A model generated the notes under the pieces. The model saw only the letters and a list, made by a program, of their open reading frames with translations, made no database searches and was not told the DNA's origin. A stretch of 37,274 nt of DNA, from positions 1 to 37,274 of the forward strand of contig JALHPV010000035.1 of assembly GCA_022842285.1 (NCBI GenBank). The letters are read 5' to 3'. How positions within the stretch are numbered: the first letter of the stretch is position 1; each line of letters starts with the position of its first letter. This document shows positions 1-7,796 of the stretch, in pieces. The translations under genes were made by a program, and so were the position numbers. The DNA comes from Kofleriaceae bacterium. GTDB taxonomy: Bacteria > Myxococcota_A > Polyangia > Haliangiales > Haliangiaceae.

Positions 1-1942
1 GCGGCGACGGTGTGGGCGGCGGCTGCGCCGAGATGGCCTGGGTGGTGCGCGGACCGTCGACGGCCGCGCCGGGCTGCGTCTGGCGCGAGACGGCGGGCGT
101 GGGGCCCGTCGCGGGCACCGGCTGGGTCTGCCGGCTGGTCGGCACCCGGGGGATCGCTCCCGTCGGACGCTGACCACTAACCTGATCGGCGGTGATCGTA
201 CGTGCGGCGCCGGTGCCGGGCTGGGTCTGCCGGGCGGCGCGCGCATCCTCGGCGGCCACGTCGACGGTTGGCTGGCTCGGCGTGGCGATCGGCTCGGAGC
301 CGGGGACCGGCGTCATCGCGCGCTGGGTCAAGCGACCGAGTGGGATCGCGGGCGAGGCGAGATCCAGGGAGGCGGTGCGCGCCTGCGCGGGGATGCCTCC
401 CGAGGAGCTCGCGGCCGTCGGATTGGAGAGCGGGTTCGGGGCATTCGGGCGCGTCCGAACCTCGGGGAACTCGTCCCGGACGCCCCCACGCTGCACGGAG
501 TACGAGGTGTCGATGCGCTCCGTCGGCGACTTCACGATCGGCTGCGCGCCGGTCCGGCGATCGCCGGTGCCCGCTTCCGTCGACATGCGATTCTGCGGAT
601 ACGCCGCCGTGGGACGCTTGGCGCGCGGCCCGCCGAGCGAGAGCTCCGATGGCGCCATCGTCGCGCCGCTCGGATCGTCCGTCTGATCGACGCGGATGTT
701 CGCGTCGGTCATGGTCGGGTCTTCGGCGCCGGGCAGGTTCTCCGGGACGACGATCGGTACTTGGCGGGACGAGGCACGGGGGCGCGAGAGGATGCGTTCG
801 AGGGAGGTCGCCTGGAGCGCGGCTCCGACGGCGACGGCGTCCTCGGGGTTCACATCGGTGCGCGGGGCCTTGGCGAAGAAGCGGCTGACCTGATCGCGGA
901 CGTACGGGATCTTCGTCGTGCCCCCGACGAGGATGACGTCGGCGATCTGGTCCGTGCCGATGCCGGCGAGCGCGAGCGCCTCCTGGCAGACGGGGAAGGT
1001 CCGGTCGATGATGTCGGAGACGGCCCCCACGAACTCGTCGCGGGAGATCTCGATCTGGAGATTCAGCGGCACGCCCCGCGGCCCGTACGCGATCTCGTCG
1101 ATACGCACCACGGCTCGCGAGCGCCGCGAGAGCTCGATCTTCGTCTGCTCGGCGACCGCGCGGAGCCGCATCATCGAGACCTCGTTGGTCCGCAGATCGA
1201 TGCGGTTCTCGGCGAGGAACTTGCTGACCATCTTGTCGACGAGCCGCTCGTCCAGGTCATCGCCGCCGAGGAACGTGTCCCCGGCGGTGCCGAGCACCTC
1301 GTAGACCTGATCCTCGAGCCGCAGCAGCGTGATGTCGAAGGTGCCGCCGCCGAAGTCGTAGACGGCGATGATCTCGCGGAGGTTGCGCGTATGGCCGTAG
1401 GCGAGCGCGGCCGCCGTCGGCTCGTTGAGCACGCGCACCACGGTGAGCCCCGCGATCGCACCGGCCGTCGCGGTCGCCGAGCGCTGCGCGTCGTTGAAGC
1501 TCGCCGGGACGGTGACCACCGCACGGGTGACATCGCGCCCGAGCCGCGCCGACGCGAGGGTCTTCGCGTGGTCGAGGATGATCGCCGAGATCTCCGGGAC
1601 CGCGAACTCGCCGCCGCGGGTGGCGATCAGCGGCAGGGCGTTCGGCCCCTCCTTGATCTGATAGGGCACGCGGCCCTTCGCGATCTGGACCTCGGGCGAG
1701 TTGTACGCGCGGCCGATCAGGCGCTTCGCGGAGTAGATCGTGTTCTGCGGATCGATGACCTTGCGCTGCTTCGCGCTGGCCCCGACCACGACCCCGCCGT
1801 TTGGGTGGAACGACACGACCGACGGGTGAATCTTGTAGCCCGCGTCGTCGGCCAGGATCTTCACGGCATTGGCCGTGTCCGCGAACGCCGCGACGGTGTT
1901 CGACGTCCCCAGGTCGATGCCAATGATCGGATCGTTCGCCAA
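1..1942 (-). CDS. Hsp70/DnaK-like ATPase with low-complexity C-terminal tail (partial)
   Basis: The N-terminal ~380 residues are a complete Hsp70 nucleotide-binding domain. Visible motifs are phosphate-1 'IGIDLGTSNT' (residues ~7-16), phosphate-2 'YDFGGGTFDI' and the adenosine motif 'ILVGGTTKIPYV', ending at 'DAVAVGAALQAT'. In a standard DnaK the beta-sandwich substrate-binding domain would follow. Here I see instead at least 265 residues rich in Pro, Thr, Ser, Ala and Arg, with three copies of RQTQP near the window edge. The frame runs off position 1, so the C-terminus is missing. The start is a TTG (MANDPIIG) 13 nt after the stop of the upstream gene, with a weak GGGA upstream; no ATG or GTG start fits between. 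The ATPase is presumably active. What the tail binds is unknown, and a housekeeping dnaK is unlikely. Confidence 0.88.
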   Translation of the reverse strand, partial: MANDPIIGIDLGTSNTVAAFADTANAVKILADDAGYKIHPSVVSFHPNGGVVVGASAKQRKVIDPQNTIYSAKRLIGRAYNSPEVQIAKGRVPYQIKEGPNALPLIATRGGEFAVPEISAIILDHAKTLASARLGRDVTRAVVTVPASFNDAQRSATATAGAIAGLTVVRVLNEPTAAALAYGHTRNLREIIAVYDFGGGTFDITLLRLEDQVYEVLGTAGDTFLGGDDLDERLVDKMVSKFLAENRIDLRTNEVSMMRLRAVAEQTKIELSRRSRAVVRIDEIAYGPRGVPLNLQIEISRDEFVGAVSDIIDRTFPVCQEALALAGIGTDQIADVILVGGTTKIPYVRDQVSRFFAKAPRTDVNPEDAVAVGAALQATSLERILSRPRASSRQVPIVVPENLPGAEDPTMTDANIRVDQTDDPSGATMAPSELSLGGPRAKRPTAAYPQNRMSTEAGTGDRRTGAQPIVKSPTERIDTSYSVQRGGVRDEFPEVRTRPNAPNPLSNPTAASSSGGIPAQARTASLDLASPAIPLGRLTQRAMTPVPGSEPIATPSQPTVDVAAEDARAARQTQPGTGAARTITADQVSGQRPTGAIPRVPTSRQTQPVPATGPTPAVSRQTQPGAAVDGPRTTQAISAQPPPTPSP

Positions 1943-1955
1943 AAGAGTCCCGACG

Positions 1956-2516
1956 TTACCTCGGCGATCCCAGACTCGCCAGAACCCCGTCGTACCACCG
2001 CTCGAGGCTCGCTCGGAATGGCCACATCCACCCGTACGAGGGCCCCATGAACTGGTCGATGATGTGCTGCCGGTACGAGTCCAGCCGCGGATGCTCCGGC
2101 CCCCAGACCTCGGCCGCGGCCCGCACGCTCTCGGCGTAGGCCTCCTTCTCGAAGTACGCGCGGAACCACGCGAGCCCCATCGGGAGCGGGAGCAGGAGGT
2201 ACAGCACCGCCATCCCCGGTAGCGTGAACTTCCGAAATTGTCGGAGGTGGATCGCCTCGTGGCGCAGGGTCACGTATCGATGGTCCGCTGACCAGTCGTC
2301 CCAGTCCGACGTCACGTAGACCGTATTGCCGATCGTCGTCTGGAAGCTGTCCAGATACGTCGTCATCCGACCGAAGGTGATCACCGTCAGCGCCTTGTGG
2401 ATGGCGCGATGGAGCCGCGACTGATCCTTGCGGACGATCTTGAAGCGCGGGAACTCGACGCGCAGCGCGGCGACGAGGGCGTCGTAGCGGTTCACGACCG
2501 GGAGTGTAGGGCGCAT
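1956..2516 (-). CDS. Putative HExxH zinc metallopeptidase-like protein
   Basis: This is a 186-residue protein of no family I can name. It has an HEAIH motif at residues 86-90, the HExxH signature of zincin peptidases. A hydrophobic stretch follows at ~99-119, and then an acidic helix 'YFEKEAYAES', in which Glu123 or Glu125 could be the third zinc ligand as in gluzincins. No signal peptide is evident. It is the first gene of a two-gene minus-strand unit, with the Hsp70-like gene starting 13 nt after its stop. The helicase gene diverges 35 nt upstream. ATG at 2516 is used; an in-frame GTG seven codons later is an alternative. Peptidase activity is inferred only from the motif. Confidence 0.7.
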   Translation of the reverse strand: MRPTLPVVNRYDALVAALRVEFPRFKIVRKDQSRLHRAIHKALTVITFGRMTTYLDSFQTTIGNTVYVTSDWDDWSADHRYVTLRHEAIHLRQFRKFTLPGMAVLYLLLPLPMGLAWFRAYFEKEAYAESVRAAAEVWGPEHPRLDSYRQHIIDQFMGPSYGWMWPFRASLERWYDGVLASLGSPR

Positions 2517-2537
2517 CGGCGACGAGTGGTGTAGTTT

Positions 2538-2550
2538 GCCGGCTCCCGGC
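2538..2550 (+). promoter_or_regulatory. Stem-loop immediately upstream of the helicase start codon
   Basis: GCCGG-CTC-CCGGC is a perfect 5-bp stem with a 3-nt loop ending one base before the ATG at 2552. It occupies the place where a Shine-Dalgarno would be, and I see no purine-rich SD there. It could occlude initiation or be a protein-binding site in this 35-nt divergent gap. GC-rich DNA makes such short stems common, so a chance origin is possible. Confidence 0.35.
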
Positions 2551-2551
2551 C

Positions 2552-4711
2552 ATGGTGGACCTCGCGAAGCTGAACGCGCCGCAGCGCGAGGCCGCGAGCC
2601 ACGTCGAGGGGCCGCTGCTCGTCCTGGCCGGCGCGGGTTCGGGCAAGACGCGCGTCATCACGTTTCGCATCGCCCACCTGCTCGAGCTCGGCGTGCCGCC
2701 CGAGGAGATCTGCGCCGTCACGTTCACGAACAAGGCGGCCGAGGAGATGCGCGAGCGTGTCGCGGCGATCCTCCAGGACAAGAAGACGGCCCGCGCGCTG
2801 ACCATCGGTACGTTCCACGCGCTCGGCCTGCAGATCCTCCGGCAGGAGCGCAAGGCCCTCGGCATGCCGCGCGGCTTCGCGATCTACGACCAGTCCGATC
2901 AGATGGGCGCGCTGCGCGAAGCGATGCGCTCGATCAAGGACATGTCCAAGGATGGCGAGCGCCGCTTCGACATGAAGGCCGTGCAGACGCGCATCTCGCT
3001 CTCGAAGAATGCCTTCATCGCGCCCGACGAGTACGAGGGCAACCCCGCCGATGACTACGACCTGATCACGCAACAGGTCTTCCCGAAGTACCAGGAGATG
3101 CTGCGCTCGTGCGGGGCGTTCGACTTCGACGACCTGATCGTCGAGCCGGTGCGCCTGTTCGAGCGGAACGCCGACGTCGGAAACCGGTGGGGCTCGCGCT
3201 TCCGCTTCGTCATGGTGGACGAGTTCCAGGACACCAACGCGGCGCAGCTCCGCATGGTGCGGGGCCTCGTGAAGACCCACGGCAACCTCGTGGTCGTCGG
3301 TGATGATGACCAGTCGATCTACTCGTGGCGCGGCGCGGACCCCTCCAACATCCTGCGCTTCGCCGAGCTGTTCCCCGGCGCAAAGATCGTGAAGCTCGAG
3401 CAGAACTACCGCTCGACGAAGACGATCCTCGGCGCCGCCAACACCGTCATCGCGAACAACAAGCAGCGCCACGGCAAGCAGCTCTGGTCCCAGATCGGCG
3501 AGGGCGAGATCATCACGCACGCCGTCGCCGCGACGCCCGAGGACGAGGCGAAGTGGGTCGCGCGCGAGATCCACCAGGTTCACAAGGACGGGCGCCCCTG
3601 GGATGCGATCGCGGTCATGTACCGGTCGAACATCCAGGCGAAGATCATCGAGGAAGAGCTGCGCACGGCCTCGATCCCGTACGTGATGTACGGCGGCCAG
3701 CAGTTCTTCGAGCGCAAGGAAGTCAAAGACCTCCTCGCGTACCTGCGCGTCGCCGTGAACCCGAAGGACGAGCTCGCGCTGCGCCGGATCATCAACTACC
3801 CGGCGCGCGGCATCGGCGCGACCACCGTCGAGCGCCTCGCGACGGCCGCCCACGCCAAGGGCGGCACGCTCTGGGATGTCCTGCGCGGCGTCGTCAGCGG
3901 CACCGGCACGCTGCCGGGGCTCGACCTGCACGCCAAGCACTGGACCGACGACGATCCGGACGACCCCGATGTCCCGATGAATGCCCCGATCGAGACCGAA
4001 TTGAAGGGCGCGGCGAAGAATGGCGTCATCGAGCTCGTGCACGTCGTCTCCGAGCTGTCGTCGGCGCTCAAGTCCGGTGATGACCTCGTCGCCGCCACCC
4101 GCGCGCTCATCGAGGACATCAAGCTCTACGACGATCTCCGCGACGCTTCGACGAGTCAGGCCGCCGCGCAGCGCCGCATCGAGAACGTCGAAGGGCTGCT
4201 CGGCGCGCTCGGTCGCTTCCAGGAGAAGCTGAAGGCCGAGCCGGGCAAGAAGACGGCCCTCGCCGAGTACCTCCGCATGCTCACCCTCGAGTCCACGAAG
4301 GAAGAGGAAGAGCACACCGGCGCGCGCGTGGTGCTGACCACGCTGCACGGTGCGAAGGGCCTCGAGTTTCCCGTCTGCTTCATGGTCGGCCTCGAGGAGG
4401 AGCTCCTGCCGCATGCGCGCACGCTCCAGCCGCAGGCGACCGATGTGCTCGATGCCGATCACGCGACCGACATCTCCGAGGAGCGCCGCCTCTGTTACGT
4501 GGGCATCACGCGCGCGCAGCGGAAGCTCTACCTCACCCGCGCCTGCACCCGCGTCTCCCGCGGGCGCTCCGTGCCGCGCACGCCCTCACGATTCCTCCTC
4601 GAGATCCCCGACGAGCTCCTCGAGGTGAAGGACATCGCCGAGGAGAACCGCAAGCAGGTCCCGGCCGCCGAGGTCGCGAGCTTCTTCGCGAACTTCAACT
4701 TCGACGACTGA
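2552..4711 (+). CDS. UvrD/Rep/PcrA-family ATP-dependent DNA helicase
   Basis: This is a superfamily 1A 3'-5' DNA helicase of 719 residues, similar in length to UvrD (about 720). The motifs run in order: Q-motif 'LNAPQREA' (8-15), Walker A 'AGAGSGKT' (26-33), motif Ia 'TFTNKAAEEM', Walker B 'DEFQDTN' (from D223), motif III 'GDDDQSIYSWRGA', motif V 'TTLHGAKGLEFP' and motif VI 'YVGITRAQR' (~650). An acidic Asp/Pro-rich insertion sits at ~470-480. The family unwinds DNA in repair and replication restart; whether this is the UvrD, Rep or PcrA counterpart cannot be settled here. The start is ATG at 2552, with a GTG as the next codon. The final codons and stop form the first bases of a 79-bp tandem repeat. 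Confidence 0.95.
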   Translation: MVDLAKLNAPQREAASHVEGPLLVLAGAGSGKTRVITFRIAHLLELGVPPEEICAVTFTNKAAEEMRERVAAILQDKKTARALTIGTFHALGLQILRQERKALGMPRGFAIYDQSDQMGALREAMRSIKDMSKDGERRFDMKAVQTRISLSKNAFIAPDEYEGNPADDYDLITQQVFPKYQEMLRSCGAFDFDDLIVEPVRLFERNADVGNRWGSRFRFVMVDEFQDTNAAQLRMVRGLVKTHGNLVVVGDDDQSIYSWRGADPSNILRFAELFPGAKIVKLEQNYRSTKTILGAANTVIANNKQRHGKQLWSQIGEGEIITHAVAATPEDEAKWVAREIHQVHKDGRPWDAIAVMYRSNIQAKIIEEELRTASIPYVMYGGQQFFERKEVKDLLAYLRVAVNPKDELALRRIINYPARGIGATTVERLATAAHAKGGTLWDVLRGVVSGTGTLPGLDLHAKHWTDDDPDDPDVPMNAPIETELKGAAKNGVIELVHVVSELSSALKSGDDLVAATRALIEDIKLYDDLRDASTSQAAAQRRIENVEGLLGALGRFQEKLKAEPGKKTALAEYLRMLTLESTKEEEEHTGARVVLTTLHGAKGLEFPVCFMVGLEEELLPHARTLQPQATDVLDADHATDISEERRLCYVGITRAQRKLYLTRACTRVSRGRSVPRTPSRFLLEIPDELLEVKDIAEENRKQVPAAEVASFFANFNFDD

Positions 4712-4903
4712 GCCGCAATTCGATCGCATCGCGGGCGCCGCGCGCCTGCGATGTCCTCGGAGGCGAAGGAATCCCTTCAGGGACGACTGAGCCACAATTC
4801 GATCGCATCGCGGGCGCCGCGCGCCTGCGATGTCCGCGGAGGCGAAGGAATCCCTTCAGGGACAACTGAGCCGCAATTCGCTCGGGCGGGCGCCGCGCGC
4901 TTA
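4703..4903 (+). repeat. 79-bp tandem repeat (two full units plus a degenerate third)
   Basis: Units start at 4703, 4782 and 4861, each opening with GAC(G/A)ACTGAGCC(G/A)CAATTCG. Units 1 and 2 differ at only two positions I can see (G/A near the start, T/G in the middle). Unit 3 matches for about 20 bases and then decays, with a 3-base deletion. Unit 1 begins in the last two Asp codons and the stop of the helicase gene, so each later copy carries a duplicated 'Asp-Asp-stop'. Each full unit has a 12-bp stem with a CGC loop (4727-4753 and 4806-4832). Further on, two alternative small stems share bases: GAAGG/CCTTC and TCCCT/AGGGA. I see no spacers, so this is not CRISPR. Confidence 0.85.
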
Positions 4904-4947
4904 CGCAAACCGGCACACCGCCGCCGCCGCCGCCGGCAAGGTTTGCG
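4904..4947 (+). terminator. Terminator-like hairpin after the helicase and its repeats
   Basis: CGCAAACC (4904-4911) pairs with GGTTTGCG (4940-4947). Between them lies a GC-rich loop containing a CCG/GCC triplet run. The downstream sequence CAATTTCTTC is only mildly T-rich, so an intrinsic terminator is possible but not classic. Together with the 79-bp repeats it fills the 325-base gap between the helicase and the next gene. I found no other coding or RNA signal in 4712-5036. Confidence 0.45.
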
Positions 4948-5036
4948 CAATTTCTTCACGCACCCCTGTCCAGCCGGCCCTGGACGCCACGAACCGTCGA
5001 GCCGGCCCCGGCGCACCCGATGCAGGTCTCAGGGGC

Positions 5037-5249
5037 ATGCCCAGACCAGAACCCGAGCTCGAGACGTTCGCTCCCGAGGAGATGGGATCCTTCGGGCTGT
5101 TCCTTCCGTTCCTGCTCATCCTCATGGCGGTGATCGTGCTCGGTGACGGAACCGCGATGCAGATCGCCGGGAGCCTCGTCCTGCTCCTGCCGCCGGTCGC
5201 GATCCTCGCGCTGCGTCGGCACTTCCATCGCGTGCGGGTGCCGTCATGA
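5037..5249 (+). CDS. Small two-transmembrane protein
   Basis: This 70-residue protein has an acidic N-terminus, two hydrophobic helices at about 19-36 and 41-59, and a basic tail (RRHFHRVRVPS) that should face the cytoplasm. The family is unknown to me. ATG at 5037 was chosen because an AGGT lies 9 nt upstream and the protein then begins with a clean N-terminus. The open frame extends further up to 4830, but only through the 79-bp repeats. Its stop overlaps the start of the receiver gene (ATGA), so the two are probably translated together and may be partners. Confidence 0.65.
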   Translation: MPRPEPELETFAPEEMGSFGLFLPFLLILMAVIVLGDGTAMQIAGSLVLLLPPVAILALRRHFHRVRVPS

Positions 5250-5680
5250 GGCCGCTGGCGGACTTCGACGACGAGGACCCGACCCAACCGGTGACCCTCG
5301 AGGCCCGGGCGCGCATCCTGCTCGTCGAGGAGGACGTTGACCTGCGCGACTCGATCGCCACCCTCATGCGCCGCGAGTGCTTCGAGGTGGTCGAAGCCGA
5401 ATCCGGGGCCGAGGCCCTCGACATGCTCGACGACGACGACCTCGTGGACGGCCTCGACCTCATCGTCATGGATGTGGCGCTGCCGCACGCCACCGGCCTC
5501 GCGATCGTGAAGCAGCTGCGCGTGACCCAGCACGACACGCCGGTGGTCCTCATCGCGGCCACCGATCGGCCAGACATCCTCGCGCAGGCCGCATCGCTCC
5601 GGGTCCACGTGCTGTCGCGCCCGCACGTCCTGGACGAGCTCTCGGATGTCGCCATCGCAGCGCTGATGGCCAGTCACTGA
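5246..5680 (+). CDS. Single-domain response-regulator receiver with Lys-to-Arg change
   Basis: A CheY-like receiver domain (residues ~22-140) with a short acidic N-terminal extension and no output domain. The acidic pair E29/D30 ('LLVEED'), phosphoacceptor D76 ('LIVMDVALP') and T106 ('IAATDRP') are in place. The near-invariant Lys before Pro is Arg125 ('LSRPH'). That Lys normally contacts the phosphoryl group, so phosphorylation or signalling may be altered. No kinase gene is adjacent. The only close partner is the two-TM protein whose stop overlaps this start by 4 nt. The gene converges on the CPBP protease gene. Confidence 0.85.
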   Translation: MRPLADFDDEDPTQPVTLEARARILLVEEDVDLRDSIATLMRRECFEVVEAESGAEALDMLDDDDLVDGLDLIVMDVALPHATGLAIVKQLRVTQHDTPVVLIAATDRPDILAQAASLRVHVLSRPHVLDELSDVAIAALMASH

Positions 5681-5748
5681 CGGGACACACCCGACCGGAG
5701 CTCACCGACCCCGACCTGCCGCCGCCCCGGTGTCGTGCAAAGAACCGG

Positions 5749-6669
5749 TCAAGGCGGGTGCCCGGGACCTGGCGAGATGAATGCGTCGCGTGCGCGCGAC
5801 GTTGGAACCACGAGAAGGCCCATGCTCGCCACAGTCAGCAGTGCGAGCGCATAGATACTGCCCTCCGGCCCCTCCCCGGCACCATGGAGGTAGTTCGGCC
5901 CGACAGGTGTCAGTTTTATCAGCAGAGCGGGGAGGTGGGTTTCCAACCCCGTAATCGGCAAATCAAAGCCTGTGCCGCCAATCCAGTTCCAGCCGGTGTG
6001 CCAGCCCATCACGCCCCACAGCGAGTTCGAACGGCGCGCCCAAGCGCAGGCGAACACCGAGAAGACGAAGGTCATGGCCGTCGCGAACCACGGTTGATCT
6101 GGCGAGAGGTGAAGGACGGTAAATGCGACGGACGTCAGTACGAACGCGGCGGTCGTGTTCCAGCGCCGCATGACGGTAGAAAACAACCAACCACGAAACA
6201 CGAGCTCCTCGACGCTCGACTGCACGGCGAAGCTGACGAGCAACAGGACGATCCAGCCGAGTGCAACCGGGCTGGCAAAGGCGGGGGCCAGATCACCGAC
6301 ACGGTATCCGCCTGACAGCGCTATCGCGACCACGATGGCACACATCATGGCAATGCCGATTGCCACTCCGGTCAAGAAGCTCCGGAGTCGGCGGGCTCCA
6401 CCAACTCCGATGCTTATGAGACTTCGCTGTTCGACCCAGCGCACCCAGCCCACGACGACAAGTCCAAATCCGACGAACGAAACCAGAAACACGCAAAACC
6501 CCCACGGCCCCACCGGTGCTCCCGTTGCGTCGACCAGGCCCGCGTATTCCAACACGTAGTCAACCGGCAAGCTCCCGACGACGACGAGGAGAATGCAGAT
6601 GAAGGGGGCGGCGATACTCGGCGGTAGCCAGCCACTGGGCGTCTCTTCGGAGAAGACGACGTGTGTCAT
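5749..6669 (-). CDS. CPBP-family intramembrane glutamic endopeptidase (CAAX protease-like)
   Basis: A 306-residue multi-pass membrane protein with the CPBP/ABI signature. It has 'SSVEELVFRG' (E154, E155, R159), 'FTVLHLSP' (H187) and 'GWHTGWNW' (H224, N228), which supply the catalytic glutamates and the His/Asn residues of the family. About eight hydrophobic segments are visible. Family members cleave CAAX-type or other membrane substrates, and some act in bacteriocin immunity; the substrate here is unknown. It lies 31 nt downstream of an AraC regulator on the same strand, probably co-transcribed. Three 60-base lines counted by hand here give 60, 62 and 67 percent GC, against 77 percent in a helicase line, which hints at separate acquisition. 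Confidence 0.9.
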   Translation of the reverse strand: MTHVVFSEETPSGWLPPSIAAPFICILLVVVGSLPVDYVLEYAGLVDATGAPVGPWGFCVFLVSFVGFGLVVVGWVRWVEQRSLISIGVGGARRLRSFLTGVAIGIAMMCAIVVAIALSGGYRVGDLAPAFASPVALGWIVLLLVSFAVQSSVEELVFRGWLFSTVMRRWNTTAAFVLTSVAFTVLHLSPDQPWFATAMTFVFSVFACAWARRSNSLWGVMGWHTGWNWIGGTGFDLPITGLETHLPALLIKLTPVGPNYLHGAGEGPEGSIYALALLTVASMGLLVVPTSRARDAFISPGPGHPP

Positions 6670-6700
6670 GCCGCGAAGGCTAGCGGCTCGCCAAAGCCCA

Positions 6701-7525
6701 CTATAGAACGATCGTGCGGAACAGGTCCGAACGGAGCCATTCCTTCGGCGTCAGCCCAACTGCCTTGCGAAAGGTGCGACCAAAATGGCTCTGATCCGCG
6801 AAGCCGGCCCCATGGGCGGCTTCGGCCAGCGTCGCGCCGTCGCGCAAAAGCTGCTTCGCGAGATCGATCCGACGGTGCTGCAGATAGCGATACGGGCTGG
6901 TGCCAAGCAGGGCTCGGAAATCACGCGACAGCTGCCAACGATCGCAACCGGAGACTCGTTCGAGTTGCTCCAGTCGCGCACCGGAGACGACGGTGGTTTC
7001 GAGAAATTCGCGCGCGCGCATCACCGCTGTCCGGTCGGCGGTTCTGACCGGTGACACCCTGCCAGCCTCGTCGGTCATTGCATGCACGAGCTCGTACAGG
7101 GCGTCTTCGTATGCCCCCGGATCCTCGACGCCCGCGCAGTCGATCACCATGCTCACGACCGCCGCGATCAACGCGGGATTCGTCGAGATGCCGTTGACGA
7201 CGAACGGCAGCTCCCTCCCTCCAAGTACGGTCTGGACGTGAGTTGGCGGGACGTAGGCCGCTCGATAGCTGAATCCACCCTCATCACAGCAGTGTCCATC
7301 GTGGATTTCTTCGGGATGGAGGATAAGCACTTGCCCTGGCAACGAATGCCGCGTTGCACCGCGATAATTGAACGCCTGAACCCCAGCCACGGTCAAAGCT
7401 ACGGTGTACGTGTCGTGCCGATGCGGTGAAAACGCGGACGCAACCAGCCGGTTCGTGACGCGCTCGATCGGCTGGAACGAGCCGGCCGAATCCGATGGCG
7501 TCGAGGAACGCGCCGTAGAAGTCAT
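6701..7525 (-). CDS. AraC-family transcriptional regulator
   Basis: This 274-residue protein has an N-terminal cupin-like sensor ('FSPHRHDTYTVAL', 'LILHPEEIHDGH') and a C-terminal double helix-turn-helix of the AraC/XylS type (~170-270). The C-terminal motifs include 'GCDRWQLSRDFRALLGTSPYRY' in the first HTH region and 'AAHGAGFADQSHFGRTFRK' in the second. The histidine-rich cupin strands resemble those of small AraC regulators that sit beside transport or membrane-protein genes. ATG at 7525 gives a start just before the sensor domain; the frame stays open to 7927 but that extension is proline/arginine-rich and unlike a protein. No clear SD is seen. It probably controls itself and the CPBP gene 31 nt downstream. 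Confidence 0.9.
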   Translation of the reverse strand: MTSTARSSTPSDSAGSFQPIERVTNRLVASAFSPHRHDTYTVALTVAGVQAFNYRGATRHSLPGQVLILHPEEIHDGHCCDEGGFSYRAAYVPPTHVQTVLGGRELPFVVNGISTNPALIAAVVSMVIDCAGVEDPGAYEDALYELVHAMTDEAGRVSPVRTADRTAVMRAREFLETTVVSGARLEQLERVSGCDRWQLSRDFRALLGTSPYRYLQHRRIDLAKQLLRDGATLAEAAHGAGFADQSHFGRTFRKAVGLTPKEWLRSDLFRTIVL

Positions 7526-7796
7526 CAGCGGTACTCGAGCGTACGTCCAAGCTGACACGACCGGCAAAGTGGAATCGGGCTGCCAAGTCGCTTGCGTGAC
7601 CCAGCTTCGGACGCGAGCAGAGCCGTATCGAGGACTTGGCGGCCTGGACTCGAGGACCGCCGGCCCCATGACACGACGCGCCAGGGACCGTCCTGGACGT
7701 GTCGCACCCGGTCGCGCTGACTGGCGTCCGCGATCTGACAGTGAGCGTTCCCCGGAAGAGGCGTGGATCCGGCCCGATCTCTGATACGCCTCGGCC
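7526..7796. other. Divergent intergenic region between the AraC and S46 peptidase genes
   Basis: This 271-base gap should hold promoters for both directions. I see a stem-loop GGCGGCCT...AGGACCGCC near 7640-7665 with one bulge, and CCAGG-GACCGT-CCTGG near 7680-7697. I could not identify a convincing -35/-10 pair or -24/-12 element, and no tRNA-like fold. Confidence 0.4.

Noticed and set aside
761-2050. A long plus-strand frame of 429 codons opposite the Hsp70-like gene
   Set aside because: The translation is Arg/Asp-rich with no motif, while the opposite strand encodes an unmistakable Hsp70 domain.
4703-4903. CRISPR array
   Set aside because: Units are contiguous 79-bp tandem copies with no variable spacers and no cas genes.
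4830-5036. N-terminal extension of the two-TM protein through the 79-bp repeats
   Set aside because: The extension would be encoded by the repeat and the terminator-like hairpin, has no SD, and adds no conserved feature.
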